A stretch of DNA of 64,000 nt from an uncultured Bacteroidales bacterium (GTDB taxonomy: Bacteria > Bacteroidota > Bacteroidia > Bacteroidales > UBA932): the NCBI GenBank assembly GCA_944322565.1, contig CALUPG010000001.1, positions 62,001 through 126,000 of the forward strand, written 5' to 3'. The translations under genes and the position numbers were made by a program. The number at the start of each line of letters is the position of its first letter. Within the stretch, counting starts at the first letter, position 1. The notes beneath the pieces were generated by a model that was given only the letters and a program-made list of their open reading frames with translations, did no database searches and had not been told where the DNA came from. Below, in pieces: positions 53,332 through 62,027 of this stretch.

Positions 53332-54642
53332 ATGATAATAGATTTTTCAGTAGAAAATTTCTTCTCAATAAGAGAGCGGCAGACATTGTCATTCCTCGCA
53401 GAGGACAGTATCCGGCATCTGGAAGATTATTATGTGACAGAGGTTGCCGGGAAAAGAATCCTGAAGGCAGGATTGATTTTCGGAGCCAATGCTTCCGGGA
53501 AAACGACAATACTCAATGCCCTGGATTTCTTCAAGTCAGTAGTTATTGACCCTAAGAGTTCAAAAAATACATCTCTCGCCAGAGTGCCGTTTCTGATGGA
53601 TTATTCTTCGCGAGGGAAAGACACTATGTTTGAAATCAATTTTATCCAAAACGGGCAGACATATTATTACCAACTTATTCTGAACGATAAATATATAGTA
53701 AGTGAAGTCCTGAAGACAAGGAAAAACGGGAAACTGGTATATAAAAGGACGACAGATGCCGACAACCAGGTTTCCGATATTCAATGGGGGACATTCTCAC
53801 AGTTAAAGGACAAGTATGATATTGTCGTGCTGGCAAAGAATACCCTATGGAATGAAACCGTCATAGCGGGTTTCCTGAAAACCAATATGGAACAACCTTG
53901 CCTGAAAGAAGTTTCAGACTGGTTCAGCCGGTATCTGAATTCAATCATAAGACCATCTCTGGATCTGACAGGTTTCATTTTGGAGAATATTGACAATGGC
54001 AGTATTGACAGTAAAGGGCTGATACCCATTTTGATGAAAGCGGATTTAAATATTTCTGATATTCAAATAAAAAAACGAAGTGAAACTTTGGGCTATACCC
54101 CATCGAGATATTTTGAAGATGACGAAATTTTCAGGACGAAAATAAAAGACGGTTCTGTCGGTTACGATATATACAATCTCCGCTTCCGGCATGACAATAA
54201 AGACGGGGAACATTTTTCAGACATAAAATTCAAGTATGAGTCTCTGGGGACCCAGCGCTACTTCGGCCTTGCCGGAATCCTGTATCTTATGATAAAGAAT
54301 TCCTGCTGCTTCTGTCTGGATGAACTGGAATCATCCATACATCCGGAACTGGCGAAGCATTTCCTTCTGACATTCTGTGTCAACGCAAAGAATTCCCAAC
54401 TCATAGCGACCACCCATGACAGGGAGTTCCTGAACAACAAGGACATATTCAGGAATGATATGATATTCTTTACAGAAAAGGATGATGCCTGCGCAACTAC
54501 ATTGTACAAATTGTCGGATTTTGATTCATCGGTCATACGCAATACCAGCAATATACTGAACGCATACAATGCAGGAAGACTGGGTGCATTACCGAATTTG
54601 GGCGATTATTATCTTGATATAAATGACAATGGGGATGAATAA
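53332..54642 (+). CDS. RloA-like AAA family ATPase (AbiL/RloAB-type defence)
   Basis: A 436-residue ABC/SMC-like ATPase of the AAA_15/AAA_21 group. MIIDFSVENFFSIRERQTLSF is the usual start, Walker A is GANASGKT (51-58), a signature-like YESLGTQRYFGLAG precedes Walker B CLDELESSIHPEL, and ATTHDREFLNN carries the switch His. A RloB-type Toprim gene follows with a 20-nt overlap, the arrangement of RloA-RloB and AbiL-type anti-phage pairs. The gene is clearly AT-richer than its neighbours and lies directly behind tRNA genes, which suggests transfer. No integrase is nearby. Confidence 0.85.
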   Translation: MIIDFSVENFFSIRERQTLSFLAEDSIRHLEDYYVTEVAGKRILKAGLIFGANASGKTTILNALDFFKSVVIDPKSSKNTSLARVPFLMDYSSRGKDTMFEINFIQNGQTYYYQLILNDKYIVSEVLKTRKNGKLVYKRTTDADNQVSDIQWGTFSQLKDKYDIVVLAKNTLWNETVIAGFLKTNMEQPCLKEVSDWFSRYLNSIIRPSLDLTGFILENIDNGSIDSKGLIPILMKADLNISDIQIKKRSETLGYTPSRYFEDDEIFRTKIKDGSVGYDIYNLRFRHDNKDGEHFSDIKFKYESLGTQRYFGLAGILYLMIKNSCCFCLDELESSIHPELAKHFLLTFCVNAKNSQLIATTHDREFLNNKDIFRNDMIFFTEKDDACATTLYKLSDFDSSVIRNTSNILNAYNAGRLGALPNLGDYYLDINDNGDE

Positions 54643-55000
54643 CAGACTGCAAAACGGCCAAAGACTCCGTAATTCTTTTGCCTGTGTAGTGGATGGCGAG
54701 ACTGAAATATGGTATCTGAATATGCTTAAACGGAATGAGCCGTCAATGAAAAGCATATCAATCAGGCCGGAACTTCCTCAGAAGAAGACATTGGAGGAAC
54801 AATTTAAGCAAGTCCAGACATTGGCGGAATCCTACACCACTGTATTCTGGATAATAGATACGGATACAATTATAAGTAACGAAAGGACATTCGCCGGCGA
54901 CAGGAACAAGTCTCCGAGAGTTGTCCTGAAGAAATGCGTCTCCGCTCTTCCCGAATCCCTCACTGACTTGTCCTGTAATGGCCTCATCCTGACAGATTAG
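54623..55000 (+). pseudogene. RloB-like Toprim protein, C-terminally truncated
   Basis: A 125-residue frame (ATG 54623; 54629 and 54635 are alternatives). NSFACVVDGETEIWYLNML and TVFWIIDTDTII are the RloB Toprim acidic motifs (GETE and DTD). RloB proteins are usually about 200 residues and continue to an NPCxEFWxLLHF block, which is absent in every frame downstream. From about 54890 the composition becomes GC-richer and rich in inverted repeats, and the stop lies inside a hairpin arm. A deletion or replacement of the 3' half is likely; a natural short form cannot be ruled out. Confidence 0.65.
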
Positions 55001-55144
55001 GATTCCGTTCCTCCATTCTAATCTGTCCTTCGGAGACAAACACCCGGCAAGACTCCAACCGCCGAAGCCGACCGGAGACTTGCCTTGATGGGCAGAGCGG
55101 AATCGGCAGGCAGCACAGCCCCAGTATGGATATTGGGACTGTGC
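54991..55144. repeat. Three successive imperfect inverted repeats
   Basis: Pair 1: GACAGATTAGGAT (54991-55003) / ATTCTAATCTGTC (55015-55027), one G-T. Pair 2: GGCAAGACTCC (55046-55056) / GGAGACTTGCC (55074-55084), one mismatch. Pair 3: GCACAGCCCCA (55113-55123) / TGGGACTGTGC (55134-55144), one mismatch. None has a T-run. I see no gene in 55001-55276 besides these and the terminator. Confidence 0.75.
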
Positions 55145-55162
55145 CCCACAACTACAACATAC

Positions 55163-55204
55163 ATAATAAAATAAAAAAGAAGAATGGCCTCAAGCCATTC
55201 TTCT
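55163..55204 (-). terminator. Terminator of the capsule/fimbrillin operon
   Basis: Perfect arms AGAAGAATGGC (55178-55188) and GCCATTCTTCT (55194-55204) with a five-base loop. On the minus strand they are followed by a T-rich stretch (opposite 55163-55178). It lies 73 nt after the fimbrillin-like gene stop. Confidence 0.9.
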
Positions 55205-55276
55205 ATAAGTTTAAGGCAAATCCTAAAATAAATTTGAATTCAACCTAGAATTCGCCCTCCATTGCCATGTCTGGGC

Positions 55277-57517
55277 CTATTCGTCCCAGCCGTCCGACGA
55301 GCGGGTAACAGGCCGGGAAGCGGCGGTTCCTGCCGATGGAGAATCTTTTCTCAATGCAAACTTGAAGTTGTTGTCAACCACGGTCTGAATAAGACTGGCA
55401 GTGCCATACTCCTGACCTGATTCTGGAAGATTATCAGCAAAATTAAAGAAAATCAGTCCGAGAGAAGCGTTCTCACTCCTTTCCTGCAACTGCTGTACCG
55501 CAAACACAGACATCTCCTTTGTCAAAGCCACGACTCCTTCCGATGACAGAGAGTTACTGTATGGCCTGCCTACGAGACATCCTCCGAGATCGTTCATGAA
55601 CCATGTGGAAAAATCTTTATTCTCCTGGTATGCTTTTACACTCTCTGTAAACAAATCAGAAACATATTGTTTTTTGTCTGAAAGGGTCGTATTGCCGTTA
55701 GGCCCGGACTCACCAAGATTCGTTCCGTCCATCCCCACAGTCGTGACTTCCTGATAAAGCCATGTCAATGCCGTCTGACGATTGACATTTGAGGAGCCCC
55801 ATTTCATAGGGACACCGCCTTCGACATACGCCGTCTCCCACAATGAGAACAAACACGGCACTCCTGAATTTGCCGGGATGTAATTCCCCATGGTTGTATT
55901 ATTGTAATTGACCTTCAGTACAATCTTGCCTTTTACATCATCAATTGTAGTCGTCGGCAAAATTTCGCCCTGATAAATATACTTGCCCAATGCAGAATCA
56001 TTGCAATATTCCTTGACTGCGTATTCCACTGTCTCTATCCAGCCTCTTTGGTCATCATAGCTCCAACTGACCCCCTGATTATCAGTTGCCCCTCCATCAA
56101 ACGTCAATTGCAGAAAGACATATTCATTGTCTTTTCCTTCCGCATGAGCATTATCGATACATTCGCCCAGCGCCTTTATTATATCCCGGACATTATCAAG
56201 CCGACGGCTGTCTACACATGCATATAATTCACCTTCTTTGAAACTGCCGAAAAGTCCGGTGTCATACAAAGCTCCGGTCTGCACTATAAACGCACGGACT
56301 CCGGTATTGAACTGCTGCTGGATTGTGGCATTCTGATATATGATGTCTGAGTTGTTGGCTTCGGTCAATATGGAGAATTTGCTGCCAGGCAGAGAGAGTT
56401 CAGTGATATAGATGGTCGGGTCAAGGGAATCCATCCAATAGTTCGTGCCTCCTGTCTTCAGAGCAGGGAGAGAAACGAGATTGACCTTGTGCGCGAGAAT
56501 CTGGTCAGTCTGAAGAGTCTTGACAAGGTTTGCGCTGTTAAGCGGGGAAACAGATATCTGAAGAGTCTGCTTCTCGAATCCGTCATCGTTAGGCAGAAGA
56601 TATGCCTGAAGCACCAGTTTGTCGCCGGGAGCGAGTTCAATGAAATCTTTCTTAGCCTCATCATAGCAGGAAATGGTGATTCTGTTCCTGACTTCACTGA
56701 GATTTCCAGAGATTTCACATGTCGGGGTTGTTCCTGTCCCGTCCTTTATGCCGGTGAAGTCGCACTCAAAATCTCCGGTAAGATAAATATTCTGCCCTGC
56801 TCCGTCAGGATCAACAGCATTTATGTTGATGCTGGATATCTTGATTGGGGCGGAATTGGTAGCAGGACCATTGATCGTGATCTCAAGAATTGTATTGAGC
56901 GGATGGAAAGTGAGCGGCACATCTGTACCGGCTTCCATCTTTTCCTTATCCACCTGAGTGTAAGCCCACATATATGCATAATCCGTGTTAGCTATGCCCC
57001 GGATTACCTTATGTCCGTCCACCGTACTTTCCTCAAAGCGGACAGGATCCTGCAGTACAGGAACCGAGGCCTGTATGAGACCGTCACCGTCCACACCAGA
57101 AACTGCCTTTGCCGGGTAGAAGCCATAGAAATTATGCTTTGAGGCAGATCCCCATTGAAGTCCCACCTCACCTGTCTTCGTAACGGCAGCCGAGGTATTC
57201 GTAGGGTTGCCGTCTGTATCTTTTGCAGGAGTAATCATATAGTCCGCCCGCACCGTATTGGAAGATTCCGGACAATACACAGCTATGCAGTCATTGTCCG
57301 CCCAATACACAGGATAATATCTGCGGCCCGTTCCATCGGTTACAATTTCATCGCCATATATGGTCTTGGTACTGACTGCACCCGGCAGCGAAGAGCCGAA
57401 AGTGATTTCCTCACCCTCCGTAACCGGGACAAATGTTTCCTCTGTCTGGCATCCCGTCAGGCAAAAGGAAAATATTGCGCCTGCAGCAATGCAGGCATAT
57501 CTGACTTCAGTTTTCAT
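55277..57517 (-). CDS. Fimbrillin-like lipoprotein with a degenerate PI-PLC X domain
   Basis: A 746-residue lipoprotein (lipobox CLTGC, Cys22). The first part (GEEITFGSSLPG, YYPVYWADNDCIAVYCPE, YAYMWAYTQVDKEKMEAGTDVPLTFHPLNTILEITI) matches fimbrillin-like domains of Bacteroidales surface proteins. From about residue 370, YITELSLPGSKFSI, QQFNTGVRAFIVQTG and FKEGELYACVDSRRLDNVRDIIKALGECI follow the PI-PLC X-domain order. Active PLCs have PGTHDS and HHGxLY; here the catalytic His positions are Lys380 and Glu428, so phospholipase activity is unlikely. The C-terminus is SSDGWDE, similar to the SWDN end of the adjacent small protein. It is the last gene of the operon. Confidence 0.75.
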   Translation of the reverse strand: MKTEVRYACIAAGAIFSFCLTGCQTEETFVPVTEGEEITFGSSLPGAVSTKTIYGDEIVTDGTGRRYYPVYWADNDCIAVYCPESSNTVRADYMITPAKDTDGNPTNTSAAVTKTGEVGLQWGSASKHNFYGFYPAKAVSGVDGDGLIQASVPVLQDPVRFEESTVDGHKVIRGIANTDYAYMWAYTQVDKEKMEAGTDVPLTFHPLNTILEITINGPATNSAPIKISSININAVDPDGAGQNIYLTGDFECDFTGIKDGTGTTPTCEISGNLSEVRNRITISCYDEAKKDFIELAPGDKLVLQAYLLPNDDGFEKQTLQISVSPLNSANLVKTLQTDQILAHKVNLVSLPALKTGGTNYWMDSLDPTIYITELSLPGSKFSILTEANNSDIIYQNATIQQQFNTGVRAFIVQTGALYDTGLFGSFKEGELYACVDSRRLDNVRDIIKALGECIDNAHAEGKDNEYVFLQLTFDGGATDNQGVSWSYDDQRGWIETVEYAVKEYCNDSALGKYIYQGEILPTTTIDDVKGKIVLKVNYNNTTMGNYIPANSGVPCLFSLWETAYVEGGVPMKWGSSNVNRQTALTWLYQEVTTVGMDGTNLGESGPNGNTTLSDKKQYVSDLFTESVKAYQENKDFSTWFMNDLGGCLVGRPYSNSLSSEGVVALTKEMSVFAVQQLQERSENASLGLIFFNFADNLPESGQEYGTASLIQTVVDNNFKFALRKDSPSAGTAASRPVTRSSDGWDE

Positions 57518-57529
57518 AATTTCTGATGT

Positions 57530-57727
57530 TTAATTATCCCAAGAATTCCACTCTTCACCGAGGGAATTGTCAAAATAATTTCCTTCATTTCCTATTTCAT
57601 GACCTTCTATGGTCACGCCCTCATCGTGTTCAGCTTCTGGATCAAACACAGACCCGCCCATGAATCCGTTTTCGGCTTCAACTGATGTATGCATCATCAC
57701 AGGCGCCATGTAAACATTCTTTTTCAT
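57530..57727 (-). CDS. 65-residue YxxP-leader peptide, candidate RiPP precursor
   Basis: A small acidic protein without signal peptide or lipobox. The start MKKNVYMAPVMMHTSVEAENGFMGGS follows a pattern common to small Bacteroidales proteins (K-x-Y-x-x-P, then an acidic stretch and Gly-Gly/Gly-Ser). The second half is rich in Glu, Asp, Gly and Asn and ends EEWNSWDN. It lies 13 nt after wzc and 12 nt before the fimbrillin-like gene. The PqqD-like, kinase-like and nucleotidyltransferase genes upstream in the same operon make it a possible modification substrate with a Gly-Gly/Gly-Ser leader boundary near residue 25. This role is inference; a secreted or structural small protein is the alternative. 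Confidence 0.6.
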   Translation of the reverse strand: MKKNVYMAPVMMHTSVEAENGFMGGSVFDPEAEHDEGVTIEGHEIGNEGNYFDNSLGEEWNSWDN

Positions 57728-57740
57728 AAAATATCAATCA

Positions 57741-60137
57741 TTATTTTTTCTTTTCTGATGAATCGTCGGCACCGTAGCCATAGCCGTAACTATGGCCGTA
57801 GCCATATCCATATCCATAACCATATCCGTAACCGTATCCGTAACCGTATCCATAGCCCTGATGCTTGAAATCGACGCCATTGAGAAGGAGCGCCATGTTG
57901 GAGAGCTTCTTGTCGGCATACAGACGCTCGACTTCAGGGAGCTGCCTTCTGTCCATCTTGCCTGCTCTTACGACAAAGACGGTGAGGTCAGCAATCCTGT
58001 TGACGATGATGGCATCGGCGATGATTCCTACCGGTACACTGTCTACAATAATATATTCGTAACGGGATCGGAGTTCGGCGAAAAGTTCGTCAAGACGGCT
58101 GTCCATGAGAAGCTCGGTCGGATTCGGGGCGACCGTGCCGGCAAGGATGATGTCCGGGCCGTTGGAGTCAAGCCTCAGGATATCACCCACAGTAAGAGAA
58201 GGATTGGCCAAAAAGTCTGTCACTCCGTAATGGCCTTTGTTGTAATACTTCGACAGGGATCTCTTCCTGATGTCAAGGTCAACAAGAACCACTCGCTTCT
58301 TCGCATAGACGAGGCTGGTGGCAAGATTCATGGAAATGAATGTCTTGCCTGCTCCTTCATTCATCGAGACAAGGGTGACGACCTGCGAGCCGGAGGCTTT
58401 CCTCAACATGAACGACATGTTCGTCCTGAGTATTCGGAAAGCTTCCGAAATCACATTTCTGCTCTCCTCCACAACGACAGGCACTTTGCCTTTGCTCTGG
58501 GCGTCCTTTATGCTCTTGTCGTATGGAATCTCCCCGAGGAAAGGAAGATCAACGACATCCTCAATATCTTTTCTCCTATGTATCCTTGTGTCAAAGAACA
58601 TGATCATCAAGAATATGAAGCAAGGACACACAAGGCCGGCAAGGAGACCGAGAATGAGAATCCGGTTCCTGACAGGTGAAATCGGAGCCGTACTTCCGGA
58701 CGCCTCGTCTATGACTCTGGCATTGTTGTCGGCCATGGCCTGCGCCAGCGCATTTTCCTCCCGGCGGTTAAGAAGGAACATATAGAGACTCTCCTTGATT
58801 TTCTGCTGCCTCTCGATGGAAAGCATTTCCCTCTGCTTGGTCGGGATGGAAGTCATGCGGTTCTGTGCGCGCTCCTCCCTGCTCCTGGCATCGTTGAGCC
58901 TGACATTGAGACTGACTATCATATTGTCCACAGCGCGGACGATGCTCTGCTTCATTGTTCTGAGGGTGTTGTTGAGCTCAAGGACCACAGGGTTCATCTC
59001 ACTGCTGTCGTCAATGAGCTTGTCCCTTCTGAGTTTGACGGAATTGTACTGGGATATCTGGCTCTCTATGTTCATGTCGTTGATACCGGTATTGACAGGT
59101 ATCAGATCAATTTCCTTGGCGGGATCAGAAAGGTACTCTTTTATGTAGTCGGCAAGTTCAAGCTGTGTCTCGAGTTCAAGGACATCAGTATTGTATTTCT
59201 GTGCCTCCTGCATATACATGCCTGATGTAGTGTTGATGTCAAGCACCTGATTGTCCCGCTTGAAGAGCTCAAGGTCAGACTCGACTGAGCCGAGTTCATT
59301 CTCAATGATGATCAGACGGTCGTTTATGAAGTTGGCCGTATTGATTGCCACCTGGTTCTTGTCATTTATTGTCTCCTCGTTGTACACAGTGATGAGCATG
59401 TTCAGGACATCCCTCGCCCTGACCGGAGACTCATCCTTGAGAGACAGATTGAGAATAGTGGACTCGTCTTCCTCCTGACGGATGGCAAAGTTGGAACGGT
59501 AATATCCGACCACAGACTCAAGGGATTTCTTTGTCACATGTATGTCACGCCCCTTCCAGGAATTGTTGTAATAATTGGTCAGAGTTATGACAGCATGCTG
59601 GCCGTTGCCGATTGAAAGCGTATCGGCTATCCTTGCCCCGATTTTGCTCTCTTCCCCTTTCCCATTGTCCAGGACGACTCTTACAGAATCGGCAGTGACA
59701 GGCGTCACCGTCATGGATATGTATTGGGACGGCGTTGCATCAGGGAACGAGACTGCCACCGGGGACTGCGAATACAGCTCCAGCTGCCTGAACTTGTCAT
59801 TGACTTTATAGTTAACATCCGCATGCACACGCGTTATGACTTCACGCAAGAGCTTCTTCGAACGGAACTGGAGAATCTCATTGGAGACATTGACCCGGTT
59901 GATGAGATTGTCATAGCGGTCAAGGCTGGCTGTGGCCGTCTTGTTCGACGGATCTTTGATAATGACAGTCGCTGAGGAGAAATACACGAACGGCTGACAT
60001 GCATAATATATCCATGCCGCTCCGAGGAACACAGCGACCGACAATACTATCCACTTCCACTTTGAGAGCAGATAGAAGAATATGTCGAGAAGATTGATTC
60101 CCGAATTGGACTTGTCTGATTTATTGTTTGCTGACAT
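57741..60137 (-). CDS. wzc: Wzc-like polysaccharide co-polymerase / tyrosine autokinase
   Basis: A 798-residue inner-membrane protein. Membrane helices near residues 30-48 and 505-525 flank a periplasmic Wzz/GNVR region with long coiled coils. The cytoplasmic BY-kinase has Walker A in NEGAGKT (about 593-599), Walker A' VVLVDLDIR and Walker B IIVDSVPVG. The tyrosine-rich tail needed for autophosphorylation is unusual: ten Gly-Tyr dipeptides, His-Ser and three Tyr-Gly dipeptides, 13 tyrosines in all. The protein controls capsule chain length with the Wza-like lipoprotein encoded just upstream. Confidence 0.95.
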   Translation of the reverse strand: MSANNKSDKSNSGINLLDIFFYLLSKWKWIVLSVAVFLGAAWIYYACQPFVYFSSATVIIKDPSNKTATASLDRYDNLINRVNVSNEILQFRSKKLLREVITRVHADVNYKVNDKFRQLELYSQSPVAVSFPDATPSQYISMTVTPVTADSVRVVLDNGKGEESKIGARIADTLSIGNGQHAVITLTNYYNNSWKGRDIHVTKKSLESVVGYYRSNFAIRQEEDESTILNLSLKDESPVRARDVLNMLITVYNEETINDKNQVAINTANFINDRLIIIENELGSVESDLELFKRDNQVLDINTTSGMYMQEAQKYNTDVLELETQLELADYIKEYLSDPAKEIDLIPVNTGINDMNIESQISQYNSVKLRRDKLIDDSSEMNPVVLELNNTLRTMKQSIVRAVDNMIVSLNVRLNDARSREERAQNRMTSIPTKQREMLSIERQQKIKESLYMFLLNRREENALAQAMADNNARVIDEASGSTAPISPVRNRILILGLLAGLVCPCFIFLMIMFFDTRIHRRKDIEDVVDLPFLGEIPYDKSIKDAQSKGKVPVVVEESRNVISEAFRILRTNMSFMLRKASGSQVVTLVSMNEGAGKTFISMNLATSLVYAKKRVVLVDLDIRKRSLSKYYNKGHYGVTDFLANPSLTVGDILRLDSNGPDIILAGTVAPNPTELLMDSRLDELFAELRSRYEYIIVDSVPVGIIADAIIVNRIADLTVFVVRAGKMDRRQLPEVERLYADKKLSNMALLLNGVDFKHQGYGYGYGYGYGYGYGYGYGYGHSYGYGYGADDSSEKKK
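57771..57857 (-). repeat. Hexanucleotide-type repeat coding the Gly-Tyr tail of Wzc
   Basis: Alternating glycine (GGN) and tyrosine (TAY) codons form an 87-bp near-repetitive tract in wzc. Loss or gain of 6-bp units keeps the frame, so tail length can vary by slippage. Confidence 0.85.
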
Positions 60138-60198
60138 TTCGTCTATAAAATTCTCTCTTGTTCTTACTCAAAATCACCATTACCTGCCTCTGCAGATA

Positions 60199-61005
60199 TT
60201 ATTTAAGAGCACTCACGGCCCATATTACCGAACATATCGCCGTCACAACCGACAATACCGTCGTTCCTATCTGCCATCCTCTGTCCTCTGCGTCTTTCTT
60301 GATGTATTTCGGCTCCACATACACTATATCATTCTGCTGAAGATAATAGCACGGGGAGTTGAAGACATCCTTTGTCCTGATGTCAGCGACAAGCATCTCC
60401 CTGTCGTCTCCGACTTCCCTGATGACAGCCACCTTGTCGAGCCTGGCATTCACCGCCGGACCGCCTGCCCTTGCAAGAGCTTCAAAAATCGTTATGCGGT
60501 CGCCAGTCACATTATAGGTTCCTACACCGCTCACTGCTCCCATAACCGTATACTTGAAATTGAGGAACTCTATGGATACCATCGGCATCTTCATATAGTT
60601 GCCATCCTCAATCCTGTTCTTTATCAGGTCTATGGCCTGGGACACAGTCAGACCTTCAAGATGCAGCTTGCCGAGTATCGGAAAGTCTATGTCTCCGTTC
60701 ACATCCACCCGGTAGCCCTCTTCTCCTGAAGCCGTCCCGCCCTGTGCCGTGCTTATGCTTCCGTCACTGCCCACTCGGAGACTGGCTCCATGCACATTGA
60801 AAGGAATGGCGAGTTCAGGACTTCTGCTGCTGCTCACAGTGATGTCCAGACGGTCATCCTTCATGATGGTTGCCTCATATTTTATGTCCACTGGATATTT
60901 TTCACCTGGAATCATATCCTGAAGGTACACAAAATTCTTTGTCGCAGCACAGGATGTAAACAGCAAAGATAGAGACAAAATAATGAAAATCAAATGTTTT
61001 TTCAT
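60199..61005 (-). CDS. wza: Wza-like polysaccharide export lipoprotein
   Basis: A 268-residue outer-membrane export protein with the lipobox LLFTSC (Cys19). The Poly_export domain (YVLQDM-like start, IMKDDRLDITVSS, GYRVDVNGDIDFPILGKLHLEGLTVSQAIDLI) is followed by an SLBB domain (YTVMGAVSGVGTYNVTGDRITIFEALARAGGP) and a C-terminal membrane helix (about 243-264). It forms the outer channel for the polymer handled by Wzc. A 61-nt gap separates it from the Wzc gene. Confidence 0.93.
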   Translation of the reverse strand: MKKHLIFIILSLSLLFTSCAATKNFVYLQDMIPGEKYPVDIKYEATIMKDDRLDITVSSSRSPELAIPFNVHGASLRVGSDGSISTAQGGTASGEEGYRVDVNGDIDFPILGKLHLEGLTVSQAIDLIKNRIEDGNYMKMPMVSIEFLNFKYTVMGAVSGVGTYNVTGDRITIFEALARAGGPAVNARLDKVAVIREVGDDREMLVADIRTKDVFNSPCYYLQQNDIVYVEPKYIKKDAEDRGWQIGTTVLSVVTAICSVIWAVSALK

Positions 61006-61072
61006 TGAATAATTAAAATTTGGTGAATATTGTTGACTGAATATTTTCCATAATTTTTTCTTCTGTCCGGGG

Positions 61073-62017
61073 TCATTGCCCGGAGCACAGGGCGGTGCGG
61101 CATACGATTGCGGCTGAAATGTCCGGCCGGCACTCCATACGGCCGATTTTCACGCCGGAACACAGACTTGCCAGCGTATCGCACAGACTCTCGAAGAGGC
61201 TCGGGTCAGTGCGGATTACGGAACATCCCGGAAGGACAAGTGAAAAAGCGGCGGGTCCCGATTCCGGCCAGAACTGATTGCGGTCAGACTGGCTGAGTCT
61301 GGCCATCCCCCCTATTCTGGATGCAATATTTCTGTAGCACGGGGTCTTGCCGCTCCACGGAGTCCCCCAGACGAATGCCACACCATTGTCCAGCCTTACC
61401 ACAGGATTGTCATCATTGAGAAGGCTGCATCCCGGAAAAATCTTCATCCACAATGCTGAATGAGTACTTTTCCCTGTGCCGCTCCTGCCAAGGAACAGAT
61501 ATGCCGCATCCCGTTCGGGAAGGACAACGGCAGATGCATGCAGAAGGAAGGCTTCATGCCTGAGAATTGCCTGGGAATAAATCATCTTGAGCATAGAAGA
61601 CAAGGCACAGCCTGCCTTGGAATCATCCGGCATGAGCATAAGCTGCGCGGATGCAAAGTCAGCGGATGCCTTCAGGAAATGGACTGCATTGCTGCCATGG
61701 GGCAGAAGCCTGACTGCATACCCGTCAGCTGTCCTGAACAGATGAATATGTCCCATGTCATTTTTGACATAATCCACTTGCTCCAGCCCCGGCAAATCAT
61801 CTGCCCTGAAGTCCCCTCCGGAGGAGGAGTCTGCAAATGAACATACAGCACTGAACAGAAAATCTTCTCTCCTGCCGCACTTGAAGTCTCTGAATGTCGG
61901 CAGCATCCTGTCGGCATCGGCTCCGCAAGGCAAATCGATGCGGAAAGGGAAACCTCCGACCCTGTAAAAATGACTGCGTAATATCACCTTGTCCGATGTC
62001 ATTGCGTCAGCACACAT
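61073..62017 (-). CDS. HPr kinase-like (lasso-peptide kinase-type) P-loop protein
   Basis: A 314-residue protein. The P-loop is GRSGTGKST (177-185, Lys183), followed by SLLNDDNPVV and FVWGTPWSGKTPCYRN, the order seen in short HPr-kinase homologues. True HprK regulates sugar uptake; homologues in lasso-peptide clusters phosphorylate a serine of the peptide. Here it lies with PqqD and PF14907 nucleotidyltransferase genes, which points to a peptide-tailoring role and not to HPr. The N-terminal 130 residues are not recognised. Met6 is an alternative start. Confidence 0.8.
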   Translation of the reverse strand: MCADAMTSDKVILRSHFYRVGGFPFRIDLPCGADADRMLPTFRDFKCGRREDFLFSAVCSFADSSSGGDFRADDLPGLEQVDYVKNDMGHIHLFRTADGYAVRLLPHGSNAVHFLKASADFASAQLMLMPDDSKAGCALSSMLKMIYSQAILRHEAFLLHASAVVLPERDAAYLFLGRSGTGKSTHSALWMKIFPGCSLLNDDNPVVRLDNGVAFVWGTPWSGKTPCYRNIASRIGGMARLSQSDRNQFWPESGPAAFSLVLPGCSVIRTDPSLFESLCDTLASLCSGVKIGRMECRPDISAAIVCRTALCSGQ

Positions 62018-62027
62018 TTCATCTGTC

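Noticed and set aside
54758..55039. Minus-strand open frame of 93 codons across the RloB end
   Set aside because: It has no recognisable domain and runs antisense through clear Toprim motifs; treated as chance.
53015..55276. tRNA-Lys as an integration site with flanking att repeats
   Set aside because: No second copy of the tRNA 3' end was found downstream and no integrase gene is present, so only the position suggests transfer.
57792..58679. Long open frame on the plus strand beginning with alternating Val/Ile/Ser/Thr residues
   Set aside because: It is the mirror of the Gly-Tyr repeat and kinase domain of wzc; the minus-strand protein is unmistakable.
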